This document shows, piece by piece, positions 27,976-36,234 of a stretch of DNA of 64,000 nt. The notes under the pieces were generated by a model, which worked only from the letters and a program-made list of their open reading frames with translations, was not told the DNA's origin and ran no database searches. This DNA comes from Acinetobacter piscicola (GTDB lineage: Bacteria > Pseudomonadota > Gammaproteobacteria > Pseudomonadales > Moraxellaceae): the NCBI RefSeq assembly GCF_002233755.1, contig NZ_NIFO01000004.1:62001-126000 (forward strand), in the 5' to 3' direction. Within the stretch, counting starts at the first letter, position 1. Each line of letters opens with the position of its first letter. The translations under genes and the position numbers were made by a program.

Positions 27976-29436
27976 TTAAAAACGATCACTCAAAGTTTGC
28001 TTAATTTTTTGAATTGCATTGGGAGATGGTTGTTCTTCTTCAATTTTTATTGCAATGGGTAATGAAATAATGACCTGTAAACCACCAGTCGCTCGGTTAG
28101 AAATCGATATTTCACCCTGATGGATATCCACAATACGTTTTACAATGGCTAAGCCTAAACCACTGCCTTGCACGGTTCTTGCTGAATTTCCACGGACAAA
28201 AGGTTGCATGAGATCTTCAATTTGGTCTTCAGGAATTCCTTCGCCATGGTCCGCTACGCAGATTTTAATATGTTCATTTTCAACAAAAGCACTCAGTTCA
28301 ATCGGTTCAGCACCATAGCGTTTCGCGTTATTAATCAGGTTTCCAATGAGTCGTTTCAGGGATAAAGAGCGCGCAGTCATAATCGGTAATTCATTCGGGG
28401 TAAAACGAATATCCAAAGGTTTGAATTGAATGACTAATTCTTGTAGCAAGATGTTGATATTGGTCTCTTGAAGTTCCTCATCTGAGCCATCTCGCATATA
28501 GGAAATAAACTGACTTAAAATCGCATCCATATCATCTACATCATAGATTACGCCTTCTTTAAGAAAGTCATCATCCGACATCATTTCTGCACTTAGGCGG
28601 ATTCGGGTGAGTGGTGTACGTAAATCATGTGAGATTCCCGCGAGCATGATTTGACGATCTCGTTCAGTCTGTTCAAGAGTGTAGATCATATGATTAAAAG
28701 CTTGATTCACTTCACGAATTTCTTGTGGCCCATGATTGGTTTCTAGGTAAGGGGCTTTACCTGTTTTACTATAATTATTAGCAGCATTTTGTAGACGGCG
28801 TAGTGGACGGTTAAGCTGTCGAACCAAGGTCAAAATAATTGCTGCTGCAATCAGGGGAATACCCAATAACCAGCCTAAAATAAGTTCAGGGCTGTAATTG
28901 GCATAGGTTTTCAGTGGTTCACGAACCCAATTGCCATTCATTTCAGGGGTTTGTACCCAAATCCTTGGACTCGGTTTAAATTGAAAATAGACCGTGACAT
29001 CTTTCATGTTCAACTCTTTAGCGAGCTGATTTTCAATACGATTGGTGAAAAAGTCTGCAATTATTTTATCTTTAACATTTGGATATTCTTTAGGATCAGT
29101 GACATATTCAACTCCAACTCTTTGTTTTAACCATTGGTCAATGTCGAGCTGCACTTCGTCATGATAAATCTGTAAACGAGGATTATTGACCATTTCCAAT
29201 TCAACAGCTAAAAATCTTGCATGTTGTTGAATTTCAGGTAAGTAGAGTGTTTTCCAAAAGAACCACAGTGACATGAATAGACTAAAAAACACCACAAATA
29301 AAACCAATACAGTGGTACGCATGGCTGCGGAACGTGGTTTGATTTTGTCTAAGAAGCGTTCCCAAGGTGTACGTTTTCTTTCTTGGTACGTTTCAAAATC
29401 TGTAAATGCTTGCGGATCTATAGGGTCTAATTTCAC
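27976..29436 (-). CDS. envZ: Sensor histidine kinase EnvZ
   Basis: EnvZ senses osmotic and envelope state and phosphorylates OmpR. Domains in order: membrane segment at about 42-64, a periplasmic domain, a second membrane segment at about 182-204, HAMP, a dimerisation/H-box with AGISHDLRTPLTRIRLS (His near residue 255), the N box NLINNAKRYG, and G boxes ADHGEGIPED and GSGLGLAIVKRI. The chosen start is GTG at 29436 with GGATAGA upstream; a TTG at 29448 would add four residues. It follows ompR after about 158 bp that contains a terminator-like hairpin, so its expression may be lower than or separate from ompR. Confidence 0.92.
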   Translation of the reverse strand: MKLDPIDPQAFTDFETYQERKRTPWERFLDKIKPRSAAMRTTVLVLFVVFFSLFMSLWFFWKTLYLPEIQQHARFLAVELEMVNNPRLQIYHDEVQLDIDQWLKQRVGVEYVTDPKEYPNVKDKIIADFFTNRIENQLAKELNMKDVTVYFQFKPSPRIWVQTPEMNGNWVREPLKTYANYSPELILGWLLGIPLIAAAIILTLVRQLNRPLRRLQNAANNYSKTGKAPYLETNHGPQEIREVNQAFNHMIYTLEQTERDRQIMLAGISHDLRTPLTRIRLSAEMMSDDDFLKEGVIYDVDDMDAILSQFISYMRDGSDEELQETNINILLQELVIQFKPLDIRFTPNELPIMTARSLSLKRLIGNLINNAKRYGAEPIELSAFVENEHIKICVADHGEGIPEDQIEDLMQPFVRGNSARTVQGSGLGLAIVKRIVDIHQGEISISNRATGGLQVIISLPIAIKIEEEQPSPNAIQKIKQTLSDRF

Positions 29437-29549
29437 TAATCTATCCAAATATTTTGAATGTTTGAAATATCACTGTCTTAAAACGATTTTATTAAAAATT
29501 ACAAAGCGTCATGATTCGATCATGCTTTGCTGTTCAGTATTGTATTTGT

Positions 29550-29581
29550 AAAATAAAATAAGCCTATCAAGATAGGCTTAT
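29550..29581 (-). terminator. Terminator-like hairpin between ompR and envZ
   Basis: ATAAGCCTATC and GATAGGCTTAT form a near-continuous stem with a tiny loop; on the minus strand it runs into TTTTATTTTA. It would end or reduce transcription after ompR. Confidence 0.75.
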
Positions 29582-29594
29582 ACAGACTCAAATA

Positions 29595-30359
29595 TTATTC
29601 AGCACCATCTGGAACAAATACATAACCTACGCCCCAAACGGTTTGAATATAACGCGCACGGGCAGGGTTTTCTTCAATCAAACGACGTAAACGAGAAACT
29701 TGAACATCAATCGAACGTTCCATTGCACCCCATTCACGACCACGCGCAAGATTCATTAACTTATCACGGGTTAATGGCTCACGAGGGTGCTGTACCAATG
29801 CTTTTAGGACAGCAAATTCACCAGTCGTCAAAGTAACCACTTGACCTTCACGGGTTAATGTACGTGTTGAGAGATCCAGTGACCATGGGCCAAATGAAAC
29901 AACTTCTACATTCTGGCTTGGTGCACCTGGAACTTCGCGGACTTGACGACGCAAGATTGCACGAATACGTGCCAATAACTCATTTGGGTTAAATGGCTTC
30001 GGTAAGTAATCATCCGCACCTGCTTCAAGACCTGCAATACGGTCAGAATCGCTACCACGTGCTGTGAGCATGATGATCGGTGTATCAATATTCGATTGGC
30101 GCAAACGACGACAAATGCTTAAACCATCTTCTACAGGAAGCATGAAATCTAAAACAATCAATGAAAACAGTTCACGTTGTAGTAAACGATCCATTTGTGT
30201 CGCATCGTGTGCAGTTTTTACCACAAAACCTTTATCTTCCAAGAAACGCTGTAAAAGGGTACGCAAACGCACATCATCATCGACAACTAAAATGCGTTCG
30301 ACACGGTCAGTTTCGTTTTGTACAACATCTGTATTTTCAGCAGGTACAACCAAACTCAT
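29595..30359 (-). CDS. ompR: Response regulator OmpR
   Basis: OmpR is a 254-residue two-domain regulator. The receiver domain has the acidic pair in ILVVDDDVRL, the phospho-acceptor Asp in LIVLDFMLPVEDG (about residue 71), MLTARGSD and the Lys in DDYLPKPFNPNEL. The winged-helix DNA-binding domain has LTTGEFAVLKALVQHP, REPLTRDKLMNLARGR and the end YIQTVWGVGYVFVPDG. It carries an N-terminal extension of about 20 residues before the receiver, as I recall for Acinetobacter OmpR. EnvZ, its partner, lies downstream. Confidence 0.95.
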   Translation of the reverse strand: MSLVVPAENTDVVQNETDRVERILVVDDDVRLRTLLQRFLEDKGFVVKTAHDATQMDRLLQRELFSLIVLDFMLPVEDGLSICRRLRQSNIDTPIIMLTARGSDSDRIAGLEAGADDYLPKPFNPNELLARIRAILRRQVREVPGAPSQNVEVVSFGPWSLDLSTRTLTREGQVVTLTTGEFAVLKALVQHPREPLTRDKLMNLARGREWGAMERSIDVQVSRLRRLIEENPARARYIQTVWGVGYVFVPDGAE

Positions 30360-30771
30360 GATGCACTCCCTTAATATTGTAAATTATAACGATTGTTAAT
30401 CTCAGTATAATGCCTAAGTTCTTGTTAAGACTATGTATCAAATTGCTCAAAATTACAATTTTAAGCCTGTTTTGAAACCAAAAAACAACATGTTGAAATT
30501 ATCGAGCTCATTCTATGTTTATAAATAAAAAGATATAGCATTTGCAAATGAAAAATTGATGTATTTTGACAATAAGTTTTTGTTTAAGCGTATATATTCA
30601 TCATTTCTTATCATTAGAATTGGAAGCACTAATATTCAATCCATTAGAATGATTTTTGGAGCATGTCCAAACTGACCTAATTTAAACAGATATACATGAT
30701 AATTTTAAATTAAAAAAGCAATATTACTTTTTATTTTTAACTAAACATGAGTTAAATAAAAGGATAGAAAA
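30360..30771. other. AT-rich gap between ompR and the small ORF before tex
   Basis: It contains the divergent promoter region of ompR. A TTGACA at 30566-30571 with TATATA at 30591-30596 is a loose promoter candidate (19-bp spacer). It is followed by a two-part stem: ATCATT (30610) with AATGAT (30648), TGGA (30621) with TCCA (30640), then TTTTT. This could be a short non-coding RNA or chance in AT-rich DNA. Confidence 0.3.
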
Positions 30772-30843
30772 GTGGTGCTGGAAAAATTATTTTACAATGT
30801 GTTCCGCATCGAAATATCAGTGAAATGTTCGATTACACAGTAA
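30772..30843 (+). CDS. Candidate 23-residue small protein upstream of tex
   Basis: GTG at 30772 to TAA at 30843 encodes MVLEKLFYNVFRIEISVKCS plus ITQ. It has AAAAGGATAG upstream, with AGGA 7 bases before the start. A factor-independent terminator begins 11 bases after the stop, so the unit has its own 3' end apart from tex. A GTG one codon later is an alternative start. The peptide is part hydrophobic, part basic, and does not match a family I know. Short length alone makes the call uncertain; the ribosome site plus terminator are the evidence. Confidence 0.45.
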   Translation: MVLEKLFYNVFRIEISVKCSITQ

Positions 30844-30854
30844 AAATTCAATAA

Positions 30855-30877
30855 AAATGATCTTTAATCATTTTTTT
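30855..30877 (+). terminator. Terminator after the small ORF
   Basis: AAATGAT and ATCATTT stem with a 5-nt loop and a T-run to 30877, in an otherwise AT-rich gap about 90 bp before tex. Confidence 0.6.
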
Positions 30878-30968
30878 CACTGCTAATTTGCAAAACAATT
30901 GTGGATTTTATGGTCTTGGTCTTTATAATCACTAACTTTTAGTCCTTATCCTTGTGGAATTAAACACG

Positions 30969-33353
30969 ATGACTGACTTAGTTCAGCAGTTGGCAAGTGA
31001 GCTTGCCGTACGTCCAAACCAAGTAGAAGCTGCCATTAAACTGATTGATGAAGGTTCTAGTGTTCCATTTATTGCACGTTACCGTAAAGAAGTAACGCAG
31101 GGCTTAGACGATACACAATTACGCCAACTTGATACACGCCTTGTTTATTTACGTGATTTGTTTGAGCGTCGTGAAAAAGTAATCGAATCTTTAAAAGAAC
31201 AAAACAAGTTATCGGATGACTTACTTGCACGCGTGAATGCTGCGGAAACAAAAAATGCATTAGAAGAACTTTATGCACCGTACCGCCCAAAACGTACCAG
31301 TAAATCATTTAAAGCAAAAGAAGCAGGCTTAGGTCCAATCGCTGAAAAAATTCTCAGTGAAAATGTTGACCCAACAGAAGCATTGGCTGGTTTTAGTCAT
31401 GATGATTATGCAGATGTTGAAAGTCAGCTAGATGCCATTCAACACATCATCATTGATGATTGGGCTCAAAATATTGTACTGACGACAGATCTTAAAACGA
31501 CTTTTGCTAAAACTGCTGTATTAAAAAGCTTAGTCGCTTCTGATGAGAAAAAAGAAGTAGGTAAGAAATTCCGTGATTACTTCGATTTCTCTGAGAATCT
31601 AAATAAAGTTCCTTCGCATCGTTTATTGGCAATGTTACGTGGTCGCCAAGAAAATGTATTAGGTCTTAAAGTGGATGGTCAAGACGATGCGCCATTGGCT
31701 CGTATTGAAACAGAATACAATCTTGAAACTGCTCAGCCACAAGCTCGTCAGGATTATTTAAAACAAACAGCCAAACTATTCTGGTTAGGTAAAATTCGTC
31801 CTACGATTGAACATTCATTACTAACAGAAAAACGTCTTACTGCTGAAGCTGAGGCAATGGATGTCTTTGCTGAAAACCTTCGTCACTTGCTACTTTCTGC
31901 ACCTGCTGGTTCACGTTGCACACTCGGTGTCGACCCTGGTATTCGTACAGGTGTGAAATTGGCCGTTGTAAATGAATCAGGTGATGTAGTTACGCATAGT
32001 ACGGTTTATCCATTTGCACCAAAAGAAGATAAAGCAGGTTCAATTGCTGAACTTGCTCGTTTGTGTCGCGAATTCAATGTCGATTTAATTGCGATTGGCA
32101 ATGGCACAGCAAGCCGCGAAACGGAAGCTGTTGTTGCAGAAATGATGACTGTCAATAGTGATCTTAAATTAACACGTGTTTCAGTGTCTGAAGCAGGCGC
32201 ATCTGTTTATTCAGCGTCTGAATTAGCATCTGCTGAGCTGCCTGAGCTTGATGTATCTATTCGTGGTGCAGTGTCTATTGCACGTCGTTTGCAAGATCCA
32301 TTAGCAGAATTGGTAAAAATTGATCCTAAATCGATTGGTGTAGGTCAATATCAACATGATGTGAATCAAACGGGTTTGGCGAAAACACTTGAAGCTGTGG
32401 TTGAAGACTGTGTGAACTCTGTAGGTGTAGATGTAAACACTGCATCTCCTGCAATTTTGTCTTATATTGCAGGTTTGAATAAGTCTATTGCACAGCAAAT
32501 TGTTGACTATCGTAAAGAAAATGGTCGTTTTGATAACCGTCAAGCACTGAAAAATGTACCACGTTTAGGCGAACGTACTTTTGAACAAGCTGCAGGTTTC
32601 TTACGTATTCAAGCTGGAACAGAGCCATTAGATGCATCTGCTGTTCACCCTGAATCTTATGGTTTAGTGAACAAAATTGTTGAAGCAAAAGCGACAACAG
32701 TCAAAGACATCATTGGCAATACTGAAATCATTCGTCAAGTACAAGCTGAAAGTTTTGTCGATGACAAATTTGGTCTTCCAACCATTCAAGATGTGTTAAG
32801 CGAGCTTGAAAAACCGGGTCGTGATCCACGTCCTGAGTTCCGTACTGCAAAATTCCGTGAAGACATCACAGAAGTCAGTCAATTGACTGAAGGCTTGCAG
32901 CTCGAAGGTGTGATCACCAATGTGACTAACTTTGGTGCTTTCGTCGATGTGGGTGTACATCAGGATGGTTTAATTCACATTTCTGAACTTGCGAATGAAT
33001 TCGTTTCTGATCCACATAAAGTGGTTAAGCCAGGTCAAATCGTTCAAGTTCGTGTTTTGACTGTGGATGCTGAACGTAATCGCGTCAATTTGTCTATGCG
33101 CCCAGAAGGTTCAGAAGCACCAGCTAAAGCACCACGTCAAAAGCGTGAGTTCAATAACAATGAACAACGTGGTGAGCGTAAGCCGCAAGCGAAACGTCCA
33201 CAAGGCGCTCGTCCTAACCATGATAAAAATCATGACAATAAAGACAAAGCACCACGCCATGGCAATAAGCCACAAGCAGCAAAACCTCAAGAAAACAAAA
33301 TTGGTGGTTTAGGTGCATTGTTATTGCAAGCAGGAATTAAAGGTTCGAAGTAA
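30969..33353 (+). CDS. tex: Transcription accessory protein Tex (YhgF), S1 RNA-binding
   Basis: Tex is a cytoplasmic nucleic-acid-binding factor related to eukaryotic Spt6. Domains in order: N-terminal helical region with VPFIARYRKEVTQGLDDTQL, a YqgF/RNase H-like core with LGVDPGIRTGVKLAVV and LIAIGNGTASRETE, helix-hairpin-helix repeats (VNTASPAILSYIAGL), and an S1 domain with GVITNVTNFGAFVDVGVHQD. An added tail of about 75 residues is rich in Lys, Arg, Gln and Asn, likely disordered and RNA-binding, ending in a conserved-looking GLGALLLQAGIK. ATG at 30969 was preferred to the upstream GTG at 30954, which lacks a ribosome site. Confidence 0.95.
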   Translation: MTDLVQQLASELAVRPNQVEAAIKLIDEGSSVPFIARYRKEVTQGLDDTQLRQLDTRLVYLRDLFERREKVIESLKEQNKLSDDLLARVNAAETKNALEELYAPYRPKRTSKSFKAKEAGLGPIAEKILSENVDPTEALAGFSHDDYADVESQLDAIQHIIIDDWAQNIVLTTDLKTTFAKTAVLKSLVASDEKKEVGKKFRDYFDFSENLNKVPSHRLLAMLRGRQENVLGLKVDGQDDAPLARIETEYNLETAQPQARQDYLKQTAKLFWLGKIRPTIEHSLLTEKRLTAEAEAMDVFAENLRHLLLSAPAGSRCTLGVDPGIRTGVKLAVVNESGDVVTHSTVYPFAPKEDKAGSIAELARLCREFNVDLIAIGNGTASRETEAVVAEMMTVNSDLKLTRVSVSEAGASVYSASELASAELPELDVSIRGAVSIARRLQDPLAELVKIDPKSIGVGQYQHDVNQTGLAKTLEAVVEDCVNSVGVDVNTASPAILSYIAGLNKSIAQQIVDYRKENGRFDNRQALKNVPRLGERTFEQAAGFLRIQAGTEPLDASAVHPESYGLVNKIVEAKATTVKDIIGNTEIIRQVQAESFVDDKFGLPTIQDVLSELEKPGRDPRPEFRTAKFREDITEVSQLTEGLQLEGVITNVTNFGAFVDVGVHQDGLIHISELANEFVSDPHKVVKPGQIVQVRVLTVDAERNRVNLSMRPEGSEAPAKAPRQKREFNNNEQRGERKPQAKRPQGARPNHDKNHDNKDKAPRHGNKPQAAKPQENKIGGLGALLLQAGIKGSK

Positions 33354-33380
33354 CTTTTGATTTCTAGGATTGCTAACTAA

Positions 33381-33406
33381 AAGACCGCCGAAAGGCGGTT
33401 TTTTAT
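33381..33406 (+). terminator. Terminator after tex
   Basis: ACCGCC-GAAA-GGCGGT with a GNRA tetraloop and TTTTTT; it overlaps the end of the convergent merR-type gene. Confidence 0.9.
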
Positions 33407-33786
33407 TGTTTATTGATATTTGAAACGTCACAATCTTTTTGAAACGGGCAAGGTTCTTTCGTGATTAAGTTTTCTAACAAAGATTGAATGTTTTGTAGTT
33501 GCAGAATCTTGTTTTGAACAACACTCAGTTTATCTTCCAAAATCTCGTGGAATTGTTCAGCGGGAATCTCATTAACACTCATAAGATCTGTGATTTGTTT
33601 CACTTCAGTTAAAGTAAATCCTAAACTTTTTGCTGTTTGGATGAGTCTAAGTTGTTGAATATTCTGTTCAGAATATTCTTTATAACCATTATTTCGAATT
33701 AAGGGTTGGATGAGATCAAGTTTTTCATAAAAGCGGATCGTATCACGGCTCAGGTTCAAATATTTTGATAACTCACCAATCAGCAT
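33403..33786 (-). CDS. MerR-family transcriptional regulator
   Basis: The 127-residue protein has the N-terminal winged helix MLIGELSKYLNLSRDTIRFY with the family's YEK and NGYKEYSE wings, then LRLIQTAKSLGFTLTEVKQI and a long coiled-coil helix for dimerisation. The C-terminal PCPFQKDC has two Cys six residues apart, a possible metal or redox sensing site, though spacing differs from CueR and ZntR. The start is ATG at 33786 with GGAGA. It is divergent from the epimerase gene, whose promoter shows the long spacer typical of MerR control. Confidence 0.85.
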   Translation of the reverse strand: MLIGELSKYLNLSRDTIRFYEKLDLIQPLIRNNGYKEYSEQNIQQLRLIQTAKSLGFTLTEVKQITDLMSVNEIPAEQFHEILEDKLSVVQNKILQLQNIQSLLENLITKEPCPFQKDCDVSNINKQ

Positions 33787-33828
33787 CAAATTCTCCAGTG
33801 CTATTTTTATTCAAAATGTTTAAGGGGC

Positions 33829-33860
33829 TTGACCATAGAGCATACTCCACAGTTTAGCTT
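33829..33860 (+). promoter_or_regulatory. MerR-type promoter of the epimerase-like gene
   Basis: TTGACC (33829-33834) and TAGCTT (33855-33860) are 20 bp apart, longer than the optimal 17, as in promoters remodelled by MerR proteins. The spacer holds an imperfect dyad around GAG-CATA-CTC. The transcript would start about 25 bp before the chosen ATG at 33892. Confidence 0.55.
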
Positions 33861-33891
33861 ATGTATGAAGAATTCAAAAGGGTATAACTTC

Positions 33892-34980
33892 ATGCAAGAT
33901 CATCAAACAATAAAGAACGTTGCTTTGGTTTTTGGTGCGACAGGATTTATAGGTCGTTTCCTGATTGCACGTTTATTACAAGATAACTTTCAGGTATTTG
34001 CAATTTGTCGAAATGTTGTAGAGCAAGCTAAAACATTGCAAAATTGGTTAGAGCAAAAGAATATTGATACACAACAATTAAAATGTATACAGGGCGATGT
34101 AAGCTCTGCCGATTTGGGGCTATCCGATGAAAATTGGCAAATGCTTAAAGATGTAAATTATCTTTTTAATATGAGCGCCTTATTTACGTGGAATTTGTCC
34201 ATGCAGCAAGCTCGAGCAGTCAATGTTGAAGGGTTGATTAACGTATTAAATTCTGTGAATTTGCACTGTCAATTAAAACGAGCATTTCATCTATCGGGTT
34301 ATATGTTAACGCTAACTCAGCATTTACAAGAGGCTGGTGTGAACTTAGCGCAAATAGATCAAACGAATTGGGACAAAGTCTATAAGCGCTTAGGTGCTTA
34401 TGAAGCTTCAAAAATAGAAGGTCATTTCACATGGATCAAATCTGCGGAGCGGCTGAATATCAATTGGACGGTGATTCACCCTGCGACTGTAATTGGCGAA
34501 GAGGTTTCTGGTGAAATCACGGAAAATCAGCCTATTACAGATTTAATTTCTAAAATCAAACAGGGTAAAATGGCAGCAATTCCTGCAACACCACAACATT
34601 ATTTACCCATGGTTTCTTTAAATATGTTAGTGGATTCGATCATACATGCGGCACAAGACCCAAATACAATCAATCAAGAAGTCTTAATTGCTCACCCAAC
34701 ACAGATGTCTTTACAGCAAATGATCATAACTATAGCTGAAGCATTGAGTGTGAAGGCACCTACGCAATTTATACCTTTATGGATTTTAAAATTAATTTTG
34801 AAATGTAAATGCTTAGCGACAAAATTAGAGATGTCATCTGAATCGTTAAATTTTTTAAGAACGGAGAAATTACACATCGAGTCATTTTTAGTCTTAAATC
34901 AAAAATGGCAAATTCCAGTTGCTGATTTGGATAAAACCATTAGAAATACAACAGCTTGGGTGGATAATAATATTCATTGA
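33892..34980 (+). CDS. NAD(P)-dependent epimerase/dehydratase-like protein (extended SDR)
   Basis: The 362-residue protein has an extended short-chain dehydrogenase fold: cofactor motif VFGATGFIGRFLIARLL (TGXXGXXG type), the strand NYLFNMSALFTW, and the catalytic YEASKIEGHF (YXXXK). The WTVIHPATVIGEE segment follows in place. The substrate is unknown; sugars, flavonoid-like compounds or aldehydes are all used by the family. ATG at 33892 was chosen because AAGGG lies upstream and the MerR-type promoter overlaps any earlier start. Control by the divergent MerR protein is likely. Confidence 0.82.
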   Translation: MQDHQTIKNVALVFGATGFIGRFLIARLLQDNFQVFAICRNVVEQAKTLQNWLEQKNIDTQQLKCIQGDVSSADLGLSDENWQMLKDVNYLFNMSALFTWNLSMQQARAVNVEGLINVLNSVNLHCQLKRAFHLSGYMLTLTQHLQEAGVNLAQIDQTNWDKVYKRLGAYEASKIEGHFTWIKSAERLNINWTVIHPATVIGEEVSGEITENQPITDLISKIKQGKMAAIPATPQHYLPMVSLNMLVDSIIHAAQDPNTINQEVLIAHPTQMSLQQMIITIAEALSVKAPTQFIPLWILKLILKCKCLATKLEMSSESLNFLRTEKLHIESFLVLNQKWQIPVADLDKTIRNTTAWVDNNIH

Positions 34981-34987
34981 TAATTTT

Positions 34988-35021
34988 AGAAAACACTCAT
35001 TTTGATCAATGGGTGTTTTCT
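34988..35021 (+). terminator. Terminator after the epimerase-like gene
   Basis: AAAACAC-T-CATT pairs with AATG-G-GTGTTTT around a short loop, followed by CT and then mixed sequence. Confidence 0.6.
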
Positions 35022-35051
35022 ATGGAGAGGATAACGCGCTTTCAGCCGGCC

Positions 35052-35297
35052 TTAGTTCTTAAACAAAAAGTATCCCCAATACACAATCACAGGGATGAAA
35101 AAGATCACAAGTTGAATCTGTATTTCTTCTGCAAGCGTATAACCATGTGATAGTCCAAGACGCAAATTCCAAAAAACCACAGCAGCCCAGACCAGACTAA
35201 AAATAATACCTGCGATGATCTGGAATTTTTTAGGTATAAAACCCATTAAAGCTAAATCAATACAAAGACCTATAGCAATAATAATTAGCGAACGCAT
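35052..35297 (-). CDS. Small membrane protein of unknown function
   Basis: The protein is 81 residues with three hydrophobic segments (about 3-20, 26-44 and 60-78) and short polar loops (GFIPKK and GLSHGYTLAEEI). I do not recognise a family. ATG at 35297 with GGAA upstream is preferred; an ATG nine codons earlier has no ribosome site. It lies just downstream of the SDR gene on the same strand, with a gap of 74 bp, so the two may share a transcript. Confidence 0.65.
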   Translation of the reverse strand: MRSLIIIAIGLCIDLALMGFIPKKFQIIAGIIFSLVWAAVVFWNLRLGLSHGYTLAEEIQIQLVIFFIPVIVYWGYFLFKN

Positions 35298-35371
35298 ATG
35301 TGATTCCAGCGGTTCTATCAACATATTTTATGTTCATAGAACCGAATATTATAAAATTGAAAGGAAGGGGA

Positions 35372-36127
35372 TTAACGTGTGGTATAACCGCCATTGGCGA
35401 AAATCGTTTGGCCAGTAATCCACCAACCCTCAGTCACTAAAAAGCGCACTAAAGGTTCAATATCTTCAATCTTGGTTAAACCACCGAGTGCCGCAGCAGA
35501 TTTATGATAAGCCACAGCTTCAGGCGCTTCTTGACCATAGAAGAACGGTGTATCCATAGGGCCTGGTGCGACAGCAGTCACTGAAATACCACGTTCACCA
35601 AACTCTTTAGACGCGGCGCGAGTATAGTGCTCGACAGGTGCTTTTAAGCCTTCATAGGTTGAATATAAGCCAGTATAAGCGGCTAAAAGGCTGGTGACGA
35701 TTGAACAGATTTTACCGTTATTATTTAAATGCTTACCGGCAGCTTGAATAAAGAAATAAGCAATTTTATTGTTGACGTCATTCATTTCGTCAAACTCTTG
35801 TTCAGTTGTCTCAACAAAAGGTTTTTTTAATACGCGGCCTACAGTATTAATGGCGATATCTACACCACCAAATGCTTGTTTTGCTTTAATAAATAAGTTT
35901 TCAATTTCCTGTATATCAGACAGATTCGCTTGTACAAGGACTGCTTTAGCGCCTAGACTTTGAACATCAGCAAGTGTTTTTTCAGCATCTTCTAATGTTG
36001 CCGCGCTATTGTAATGAATCACAAGGTTTGCGCCATTTTCTGCAAATTTGCGGGCAATCAGACCACCCAAGTTTTTTGCACCGCCTGTAATAATTGCTGT
36101 TTTACCGTTTAAAGAATGTTGAGTCAT
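35372..36127 (-). CDS. Short-chain dehydrogenase/reductase
   Basis: The 251-residue classical SDR has cofactor motif IITGGAKNLGGLIARK, the NTVG variant of NNAG, catalytic Ser in SIVTSLLAAYTG and YSTYEGLK (YXXXK), and PGPMDTPF. The C-terminus ITGQTIFANGGYTTR is typical of the FabG-like group. The substrate is unknown. It is divergent from a LysR regulator with a 107-bp gap, the usual layout for a regulator and its target. Confidence 0.88.
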   Translation of the reverse strand: MTQHSLNGKTAIITGGAKNLGGLIARKFAENGANLVIHYNSAATLEDAEKTLADVQSLGAKAVLVQANLSDIQEIENLFIKAKQAFGGVDIAINTVGRVLKKPFVETTEQEFDEMNDVNNKIAYFFIQAAGKHLNNNGKICSIVTSLLAAYTGLYSTYEGLKAPVEHYTRAASKEFGERGISVTAVAPGPMDTPFFYGQEAPEAVAYHKSAAALGGLTKIEDIEPLVRFLVTEGWWITGQTIFANGGYTTR

Positions 36128-36234
36128 TTTTTATTTTCCAATTTATCGCTAAAAGGATTCATTGTATGAGCTATTTTTCATGTTAAATAGTGAGTAAAAT
36201 TGAACAGACTGTTCGAATAAATTGAATAATAAGT

